A DNA stretch of 64,000 nucleotides from Piezodorus guildinii (Eukaryota > Arthropoda > Insecta > Hemiptera > Pentatomidae). The notes under the pieces are model-generated. The model saw only the letters and a list, made by a program, of their open reading frames with translations, was not told where the DNA came from and ran no database searches. The translations under genes were made by a program, and so were the position numbers. Positions 55,538 through 64,000 of the stretch are shown here, piece by piece. Location: NCBI GenBank assembly GCA_023052935.1, contig CM041292.1:109851147-109915146 (forward strand), read 5' to 3'. How positions within the stretch are numbered: the stretch's first letter is position 1; each line of letters begins with the position of its first letter.

Positions 55538-55927
55538 GAGGATGTGTAGTCGACTGTAGAAACTATTATAGATGGAATAATTGGGAGTTAGTATTTTTCT
55601 AAATATTTTAATTTTGCCAACATTTCGGCTCAAGCTTGTGAGTCATCATCAGGGCATTACTGAGCCATGTCCAAGCATAAACTGAAAGTGATGAATCGGC
55701 GTCCGGATGTTGTGAAGGTGGCACTGATGATGAACCTGTTGTGGTATGAAGAGATGTGGTAGATGAAGAGTACATATCTCAGATATGATGTTTTCCGAGG
55801 TTTGCAATGATGAAATTGAGGTCCCAAGTAGAGTGAATTATATTGAGGATGTACAGTCGACTGTAGAAACTATTATAGGTGGAATAATCATAAGTCAGTC
55901 TTTTTCTAAATATTTTAATATTGCCGA
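55538..55927 (-). mobile_element. PLE terminal repeats, two direct copies
   Basis: GAGGATGTGTAGTCGACTGT at 55538 and GAGGATGTACAGTCGACTGT at 55843 begin two copies that share AGAAACTATTATAGATGGAA and TCTAAATATTTTAATTTTGC. The first copy continues into the hammerhead-like motif and then ATTACTGAGCCATGTCCAAG, which is shared with 31528. The second decays after ATTGCCGAT. Tandem terminal repeats are a known PLE feature. Confidence 0.7.
55620..55654 (-). ncRNA. Hammerhead-like motif of PLE repeat
   Basis: On the - strand: exact CTGATGA, one unpaired T, stem GACTC/GAGCC (four of five pairs) around ACAAGCTT, then GAAA. It is the same variant as at 30860 but with an intact first core half. Confidence 0.65.
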
Positions 55928-58900
55928 TCGTTCTGATATCGGACATGGCTGAAGTGTGATCAGTTGTTATCTATCTCTTAAGAAGCCGTAACTGCTCGTG
56001 TTGAGACTGACCGCCACTTACAATAGCCTATAAGAATGTTCTAGGGAACTAAACTGATTAAAAACCCTGAATGGATTATACACTATTCATACTACATTAA
56101 TTTCCGAAGATGGTACCGATTCATTATAAAAAAAAAATATGTATCTAAATAATCCAGGTCGTTTAAAATAATTCTTTTTGAAATAAAAAGTGTGATTTTG
56201 TGATCATTTGATGTGGGGGGGGGGGGGGAGGGAACAAAATAAAGGGAAAAAATTAATTATATTTTTCTAAGATTCAGTCATATATCGGCTGCCGAGAACA
56301 TCCAAATAAAACTGGTTTGATTGTCTTAGAAAAATTAAAATCATTTTTTTATGATAATTAATAAATTAAAAATAGATATTGTTATGTATTGAGGATACTG
56401 AGTGGAGTAAATTCATTATAAGATAGTTTTATAACACTAATCAAGTAAATGTTAATAAGTCTTTGTCGGAAAAAGCTCAAAAGGCGTTTCCTACCCTCCT
56501 TAAATTTCCTATGGGCTCCCCGCGATACTCCAGGACCTTCCTAGACCCCAGTTACTAGCCAACAAGAGTAAGGACCGCCGATTTCGGTCACTTCCCATAT
56601 CAGCCCTTTGTCATGAGAGGAGATCAGCAATTTCCAAAATATAGTATATTTTGAAAAGAAGAGGGGATAGAGGTTACGAGGTTGTTCCATCTACAAGAAG
56701 GAGTCAGTCGTGTTCTACCTACAAGAAGAGGTCAGTCGTATTCCAGAGACAAATAGTGGAAGACCTTCCACGGAGGCCGTTAGAGGTCCTAGAGAAGTCA
56801 GATGTAGGAGGATGAAGATTAAGAAAAATTCCACCTTGGCCAGCCGACTAAGTGTCCTAAGGTATCTTTTTGTAATATTGTATGGCAAATCTAGTAGTAC
56901 GATCTCCTCAGTATTCTCAGTCATGTTCCTATGATCTATTCAATTATAAACTAATGGTGATAGGCTTTATTATATTATTTTTTTAACAATAACTGTATTG
57001 GTTAAAAACTGTTGGCCATTTAAACATACCTTTCATGCCACCTTACACGATAAGTGAGATTGGTGAACACGGCACCATTGAAGAGGAAATCCAATAGCCT
57101 CAGGCAATATTAAAAATAAATACAAAGTAATTAAAACTGTTTTTGAAGCTACCGATGCCTTAGAAAAGCAGCCGGTCAAATGTCATAACAGCAACATTGT
57201 TTTTTTAAACAAATATTTACTGTCAGTATAATATAATGTCTACTTAATTGAGCTCCACGGCGAAATTAATTTGCATGGCGTTCTATTCCAGGAATTTTGA
57301 AGTAAACCATCCATGAAAATAAGCTTTAGAATTGCCCTCACTAATGACCTCTGCTTCTCTTTCGCATAGCTTGTGGTAGCTCTCCTGTTTTCCTGGCAAA
57401 TATAACATTTAGTGATTATGTGTCCTTGAATAAATAACATATATGAGCCTGTGAGGTTTGCCTTCTAACAGGTTTTGAGATAGCAGAACAGACTGACAAG
57501 TAGGGTTACACTGGGCGTAAGACACACTTACTGGGATCTACATGGCGTAAACTATTTCGCCTAGAATTGTATCTTATCAGACCACTAATCCTAACTTGAT
57601 TTTCAGTTTATAATTATTTAGCTATTGCCGAGAAACATCTATTAAATACTCGTATTTCGCATTAACACAATAATGTAAGTTCGTTGTGTATCGACATGAG
57701 TAATTTATTGTACCTAACATGAAATTCTGCTACTGTCTATACCTAATGTATTTTATGTGAATGTGGAAAAAAATAAAATTGTATTTGTTTGTTAAACACA
57801 TAAATAATAATAAAAAAATAATTATTTATGCATCATGACTATTAGCAGATCTGTGTAAAAATGAACAATATAGGTGACTATTACTTTATTGTATCGTTTT
57901 TTTACAGCATTCTTTAAGTTAATATATTATGTTAGAATTCATGTTAAGTCCTAAGTCTATTCTGCTAGAACTAATAGCTTTAAGTTAAAATATCTTTTAT
58001 GTTTAAAAGGTATATCTCTACTATACCTCTTATTTTATTTTAATCCGTTGCCTATTGGTTCCAATGAACTTTTATCCTAAATGATTTTTCCTTTAAATAA
58101 ATAAATTAGTGTGTCTTTTCCTCTAACATATCAAATCAATTACCATCCATAATCTTTCTCTCAGTTTTTGGATCATTTATCCTAAACGGCTTTTTTTTTC
58201 TTTTCTTGTTTTTCTAGTTCAGTAACAGTGAAATATGATAAATAACAGAGTGATTTAGTATGAATTAACTTACCGAACGCCATTTTAATATCCAACGCCT
58301 GATGTTAACATCGCGTTCAGGATACCTTTTTGGGATGACAGATTTTATTTTACTCGATACTTTGATTTTACATATTTTGAAACATAAAATTTCTACTGTT
58401 AAGAGCGTATTATTTTTTTAGACGATTTCAAAGCTTCAACGTCGAAAATAATAATTATTAAAAAAATTTATAAAAGACCAAAGTGTAAACTTTAAAAAAT
58501 TATCTGATAAATGTTCAGTGAAAATAGAAATTATGTTATTTATCATTAAATATATTATAATAACACTAACCAACTGGTCTGCTACTTTCTATTTTTACGT
58601 TGTTAATTATTGCATACGCCTCTGTGAAGCGATAATATCATTAAAACTACATAAAACAAATAAAATAAACAAAATAAATTTAAAAAAAGGAATAATAGTA
58701 AATGAATAAATATTTCTCATAAAAACGAAAATCAATTAACTACTCGGTTGCTCCCAGACATAAACAGCATTGAGGTGTGTACTATGAAGGTCGTGATAGC
58801 AACCTGTTCCTCCTGGTTGAATGGCTTCTTTACTGCTGTACCGTTCACCGTCCCTCTACTGTGTTTTCTTTATGTTGTAGATTGCTTTTGTTTGTCTAAT

Positions 58901-59242
58901 TTATACACATTATTTGAGTATTTAAAAAAAGATATCGGTCACATTGTTATTGAAGGTGGAAAGTAGAAGTGACATGATTAATCGCCTATTTTTTTTTATC
59001 ATATAATATCGTCCCATATCACTAAATTCTATTAAGGATTTCACTTTTTTTTTTTCTTAACCAAATCCACACCATATTTTAATGTTGTCCGTCAGTAAAC
59101 AACCACGGTTCAACAACTTCTTCTAATGCATTTCATTGTCATTTGTAGTTAGATGAATTATTCGTTTCATGTATCTAACAAATATATTACTATTTTTTTT
59201 TTTATTCTAAACATCTCTAATTGCAATTTTTCATTATTTTAG
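55928..59242. other. No recognisable gene
   Basis: 3.3 kb, AT-rich. Contains a run of 14 G at 56215-56228 and a somewhat GC-richer patch at 56500-56930 with overlapping unassigned frames on both strands. Nothing else is supported. Confidence 0.4.
56215..56228. repeat. Poly-G run, 14 bases
   Basis: Fourteen consecutive G in a strongly AT-rich context. Confidence 0.9.
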
Positions 59243-59279
59243 GTCGAGTTTGGAAAAAGCGACTGAACCCATGAAGACG
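59243..59279 (+). other. Candidate host exon C (37 nt)
   Basis: Acceptor TTTTTCATTATTTTAG and donor ACG|GTAAGAAT flank a segment with one open frame (SSLEKATEPMKT). That frame fits directly after exon B only if B is read as ISLLIKESGSKFFFQY, which conflicts with the A-B phase. At most one of the two joins can be right, or none. Confidence 0.2.
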
Positions 59280-59435
59280 GTAAGAATATTTTCACATATT
59301 TGATAAAACCACCACACACCCATTTACCTTTACCTTACGATTAGCTTATTGATATATTATCATACGTGTAAATAAAATATTCAACAACATAAGCCAATGG
59401 GCTCTTAATTAACGGTAAACAAATACACGAGTCGA

Positions 59436-59462
59436 TGTTTCGCCAATCTAGGCATCCTCGGG
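59436..59462 (-). ncRNA. Hammerhead-like motif
   Basis: On the - strand: CCGAGGA (second core base changed), one unpaired T, 3-bp stem GCC/GGC around TAGATT, then GAAAC. No PLE coding sequence lies nearby. Confidence 0.45.
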
Positions 59463-62015
59463 CCAGGTAGATATTGTCAGTATAAATGTGATTTATTTTT
59501 CGTCTGAAAAACGCCTGAATTAAAATAAAAAAAAACATAGAATGGTTTAGTTTTACGGCTACTTAAATCATTGTATGTTTTTTTCTGGAACATCACATTT
59601 TACGTTACATTTACCAACAACATAAAAATATTTTTTTTAGAGTATTAACTTTACGAAATCCCATTATTTTTATTATTATATATTGTGACAGTATTATCAC
59701 AAGTTCTAAGAAAAATTCATTATTATGCTTAAATTATTGCATTTGGTTCATAATATTTTTTCTCTTAAACGTCCATAGTTTAAGTAAACTTTTTGTTCAT
59801 GTAAAACAAATATTCTTCTTCATATTAAGGAGGTAAAATCCCATCATTTTTATGATTGGTCCTGGTAGGTAATATAATGATACGTGTTATAAACATTTTA
59901 TTATTTCGACTGATGTACCGCCTTTGGTTCATATTTTTTTTAAACTATTCATTTTGTTTTCATTTTGTATATTTGTATACATGATATTTTTTTTTTCATC
60001 GTGGATTAATTATGTATTTATTCCAGAAACAACATAATTTCCTTCATAAAACTTTGAATTTTTCATGCTCTTTGATTGAAAAATACAATAGGACAATTTT
60101 ATTTCTTTGAAAAAGCCAGCTTCTCTGGTGCGCTGCACCCACCTTCTCTCGCTATGAAAACGCCAAAGTATGGGTGACTCTAAATTGAAAACTACTTAAG
60201 ATAATACACTAAAATTTTGTATATCATCTGAAATACATAAATGGATACAGAGGGTCAAATTTCATAAATATCAGAGATTCTAAAATTTCTGGATGAATTC
60301 GCATGGCCAATGAAGCATTTTGCAATCACATAAACGAATTAAAAAAAAATTAAATATAATAAACATACAAATTTTCCCCTTTACTTTTTAATAAATTTTA
60401 TTTGGCACTATGCCCGGAAAAAACAATATAATGGACTTTATTCGTTTCTTATAAATTATCTCATTTTTTTTTGTAAACTGAGTAATAAAAAATATCTTTT
60501 GATTGATGCAGACTATCAATTGTTAACATTGTCTCTAAAATCGAATTTCAGAATCGGTTTCAATGCTTTAATTCTACCATAAATTCATTAAAACTGTACT
60601 TTTTTTTTTTTTTTTTTTTTTGTGTTGAAAACTAGTAATTTTTCTACGCAATAATTCTGTAGTATATTAAGTTTTTTTTTTTCAGTTTCTTAAGATTCTA
60701 TAGACTTTGACTTTGGAAAATTTTATTTAACATATAAATTTGTTGTAGTTTCCTCTTTGATAGTTTTCAATCTCCAATATTGTGCACTTAACATTTCTTA
60801 ATAATGCTTTTTGGACGAAATCCGACAAAAGATACATGAAAACTTGAAACAACTTCTGCAATGCAATATTTTTCTAATACCCTTAAATTAATTGTTGTTA
60901 TTTACCCAACATTTTCATAATAAAAAAGAACTGAATTTCTCCCAGACTGGTAAAACAATAAATCGTGGCTATTTCTATCTATATCTTATCTTCTGGTCGT
61001 TAGTTGAGAGAAAATAAGGTTTCTTGTGACTTTTTTCATTGGAACCAATTTAGCTCCTGAAGAGTAGTTGATAGCGACAAATGACATGTAACAAAAATAT
61101 TCCCCCTCACATTTCTGACTCAGAAACTGTCGTAAATTTTAATTGAAGCAACGCCAACAGAGCTAGAGAATTACATTTTTAATGGTTAAAAAAACATTCC
61201 CAAAAAAATTATCAAACCACCTGAAAAAACATATTCATGTCAAAAAATATGATGAAAATAAATGTAAAATTGTATTGTTCTACTTTTTTTTTAATCTCAA
61301 TTTTCTTTAAATTATCAACTCTTATTACTTACCGTATAAATTACTGTATAATTCTTCAAGCTGCTTTTCGTCACCTTTATTGTTATTTTTATTAATATTT
61401 AACAAGCAATGCAATGATAATAATTATCGATCATCACTTGAGTTTATCTACAGCAAAAAATAAAAATTATAAGCTTCGTATATGCTCTATATTAAATACA
61501 ACGGATGTTTAAATAAAAACAGCTGTTCCGATCGTTAGAAGAATAAATAGTGATTAATAATGGTGTCTTAAGTGTGTAATCATTTAATAGCATTAAGCGG
61601 ATATAATGTTGGTGACAATGGATAAAGTTAAATTAAAACGTGCAGTTTGTAAAAGTCTGCTTATAGTCCAGTCAATAGAGGAAGTTCATCTTACAAAAGG
61701 TGCGTCATTTTATTTTATTTTTTTGATATTGTTTAGGACCATTAGTTATTGCTTAATCCAAGTTTTCGTCATCCCCACCTTTTTGCTTCGTCCGCCATCT
61801 TTAAAAAAAGGTGAAAAATTGGCAATTTTTTCAGTTTTTGTCCTCTAGCTCACTCCAAATGTATTTTTCGATTTTAAAGTGTATTTCTAAAAACTTAGAC
61901 CACAAAATTTCCAACAAATTCGGTATAAAAAGATTTTTTCAAGACGGCGTATTCGAGCTACGAGAAGGCGAAAACGGAGAAAATTGGGAGATTTTGCAAA
62001 CTTTTCAACTTGGTT
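59463..62015. other. No recognisable gene
   Basis: AT-rich with several poly-T runs. A short frame at 61606 begins MLVTMDKVKLKRAVCKS and reaches a possible donor AAAG|GTGCGT near 61699, but there is no other support for an exon. Confidence 0.35.
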
Positions 62016-62017
62016 GT

Positions 62018-62357
62018 TGTTGTTGTTTTGGTTTTAAGGGCAAAAAACTGCGAGTGGTTATTATTGCCCAAAACATCTTCAGAAGACGATTTACTTACTT
62101 ATAATGAAGGGAAAAAAAAATAATAATAAATAAAAAAAAATATATAAATAAATAAAAAAAAATAAATAAATAAAAAAAATAAATAAATAAAAAAAATAAA
62201 TAAATAAAAAATAAATAAATAAAAAAAAAATAAAAAAAAATTAAAAAAAATAAATAAATAAATAAAAAAAAATAATAAAAAAAAATTAAAAAAAATAAAT
62301 AAATAAATAAAAAAAAATAATAATAATAATAAAAAAATAAGATAAATAAATAAAAAA
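62018..62357 (+). repeat. Retroelement-like end with (AAAT)n-rich tail
   Basis: GTTTTAAGGGCAAAAAACTG and GGTTATTATTGCCC (able to form a GGGCAA/TTGCCC hairpin) are followed by about 250 bp of A, AAAT and AAT units. The tail could belong to a + strand element. No body was identified. Confidence 0.5.
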
Positions 62358-62400
62358 TGTATGTAAAATATCAAAAATTGCGTAAAATAGCCTAAATGTG

Positions 62401-64000
62401 TTAAATGAGGTGATATAAACGAATGTTCTTTACCAATTGAATGACACCATCGACGGCCCGATCACTATCGCTCAATGCCTCCGTGACTTTACGTGGTACG
62501 CAACATTTTACAAATTCCCTACTGTAACGAGGACACTCTTCAAAAATATGACTTACTGTGAGAGCCACTTTACACAGTTGACATCGAGGTGGATCCCTTC
62601 GTGCCATGAGGTGCTCATGAGTGAAACGGCAGTGTCCTATCCTAAGGCGGGCGATAACTACCTCCTCACGCCTGCACTTTCTTGACGATGAGACCCAGCA
62701 GCTGATGGTCGGTTTGACATTTTTCAATTTATTGTTTTCAAGAGCGGTCCAAGACTGTTGCCATTCATCTATGATCTTCGCGTTTATTGGCTGAAACAGC
62801 TCAGATGATGAAATAAAAGAGGGCGTTATTTCTTCTAGTGAATGTGCCTCTGTTGCTGCTCTGTCGACTTCCTCATTCCCTGATATTCCGGAATGACTGG
62901 GAATCCAAAATAAAGTTATTTTTTTTGAAGAGTCCTCCAACTGTTTGATTGCGAAATGGACCTCCTGTACAATAGGGTTTGCTGAGAATGGATTACAAAT
63001 GGCTCTGATAGCACTGAGCGAGTCAGAACAAATGATTACTGACTTTTCTAATGCTGTTCTAGCTAGATGAACTGCTTTTAGAATAGCTGTCAATTCGGCA
63101 GTAAAAAACACTACAAGTACTATCAAGTTTGTACTTGTGAGTTTGGTCACCGTCTAATACAGCGCACGACGTCGATTCAATTGTTCTGGAACCATCGGTA
63201 TAAATGATTTTATTATACTGATATTTATTAAGTTCTGCAAGGAAAGTTTGAGATATTTCTTGTGGGGAACACTTTTTTTTGCTTAGAAACTTTTAACATT
63301 TCACAGTTGACGTGAGGAGGTGACACTGTCCATGATGGTAGCTTTTTCTCTAGTTTTGTGAAATGATGCTGCACTAATTCAGAAATAATCCATCTCATTC
63401 GATACCAGAGAGGAAGGGAGGAATTTTTTAATCTTTCATATTTTCCAGCATTTTCATGTTGAAATAAGGAACTGTAAGCCGGGTTGTCTGGTTGTGTGTA
63501 CATTTTAGTGATATATTTAGCAGCGAGCTTTTGGCGACGATACGAGAGAGGTAGAACTCCTGCATCAACACAAATACTGTTCACTGGGCTAGTTCTAAAA
63601 GCTCCGGTTGATAGGCGTATGCCGGCATGGTGGACTGCATCTAATTTCTTAATCTTATTTTGAGAAGCAGAGGAAAAGATGAAGCAACCGTGGTCTATTT
63701 TGGTGAGTATCAATGCCTCGTAGATGCGGAGCATTGTTTTCCTGTCTGAGCCCCATCTGGTGTTTCCCAATTTCTTCAGGATTTTTAATCTACTCACGGT
63801 CTTAGAATGAAGTTGATCTATATGGACGGACCAGGTTAGCTTACTATCAAGATATAGACCTAAAAACCGAACATGATTAGAGTAGACCAGAGGAATATTA
63901 TTTAAATTGACTTGTGGTGGAATACCTGGATTTCTTTGGCGATTAAAGTGAACGCAACACGTTTTACTTGTTGAGAACTTAAACGCTGTTCTTTGTGACC
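62401..64000 (-). pseudogene. I-clade LINE: RT C-terminus, RNase H and zinc cluster, partial
   Basis: The element enters from the window edge. FKFSTSKTCCVHF and VRFLGLYLDSKLTWSVHI (about 63980-63810) are post-YADD RT motifs. The 63228-63797 frame adds LKKLGNTRWGSDRKT and GAFRTSPVNSICVDAG. The RNase H domain begins with YTDGS at about 63187-63202 in a shifted frame. It continues in the 249-residue frame with TAEL (E19), CSDS (D43), WIPSHSG (H86) and EEVDRAA (D96), so all catalytic positions can be found. C-x2-C-x8-H-x4-C (CQLC ... HIFEEC) follows, and the stop is at 62401. Frame breaks near 63228 and 63120 make it non-functional as it stands. Confidence 0.85.

Noticed and set aside
61606..61699. 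First exon of a gene starting MLVTMDKVKLKRAVCK
   Set aside because: Only a weak donor supports it; no promoter, second exon or family match could be seen.
62099..62374. 91-residue ORF of F, L, I and Y on the - strand
   Set aside because: Pure translation of the A-rich/AAAT simple repeat.
1..64000. CRISPR arrays, operons, bacterial promoters or terminators
   Set aside because: Repeat types, LINE/SINE/PLE content and base composition show a eukaryotic nuclear sequence; no regularly spaced repeats with unique spacers were seen.

Overview
The window reads as AT-rich nuclear DNA of an invertebrate animal, most likely an arthropod. There are no operons, ribosome binding sites or long conserved host ORFs. 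Instead it holds dense old transposable-element relics, tRNA-derived SINEs, Penelope-like (PLE) and several non-LTR retroelement types, Tc1-like and Helitron-like traces, and many (AT)n microsatellites. The species cannot be named from sequence alone. No complete host gene was found. Two or three short candidate exons with good splice sites (28611-28674, 30223-30272, 59243-59279, + strand) are the only hint that the window may lie in introns of a large gene.

Layout. 0-9 kb: LINE 3' ends (446-964, 6495-7022, 7884-8040), SINE-A copies including an inverted pair (1640-2090), a 210-bp tandem duplication and the first hammerhead-like motif. 9-13 kb: a MITE with long perfect terminal inverted repeats (9383-9766), a Tc1-like relic (10492-11480) and a head-to-head pair of hammerhead-bearing repeats (11898-12480). 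14.0-19.7 kb: the best resolved locus, a three-level nest. A SINE-A on the - strand (about 14-bp target duplication) is split by a 5'-truncated RTE-like LINE (11-bp target duplication ATGCTATTGTT at 14081 and 19471). The (TTA)n tail of that LINE is split in turn by an almost full-length R4/Dong-like LINE on the - strand. 20-24 kb: an unclassified, repeatedly copied non-coding family plus a foldback element. 26-32.5 kb: a Helitron-like repeat, SINE-A, and a PLE with a GIY-YIG endonuclease remnant on the - strand. Its 3' repeat carries a roughly 630-bp insertion made of three alternating inverted copies. 34-43 kb: Jockey-type LINE relics and hairpins. 44-56 kb: SINE-A, SINE-B and a fresh-looking SINE-C with an 11-bp target duplication, then a second PLE end at 55.5 kb. 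62-64 kb: an I-clade LINE with RNase H domain running off the window edge.

How the parts relate. Almost all recognisable coding sequence is reverse transcriptase, RNase H, endonuclease or transposase, and all of it is broken by stops or frameshifts. The recurrent theme is a short RNA-like motif, CUGANGA + one unpaired base + stem + GAAA, at seven or eight places. At two loci it sits at the 3' end of PLE sequence, which agrees with the published presence of minimal hammerhead ribozymes in PLE terminal repeats.
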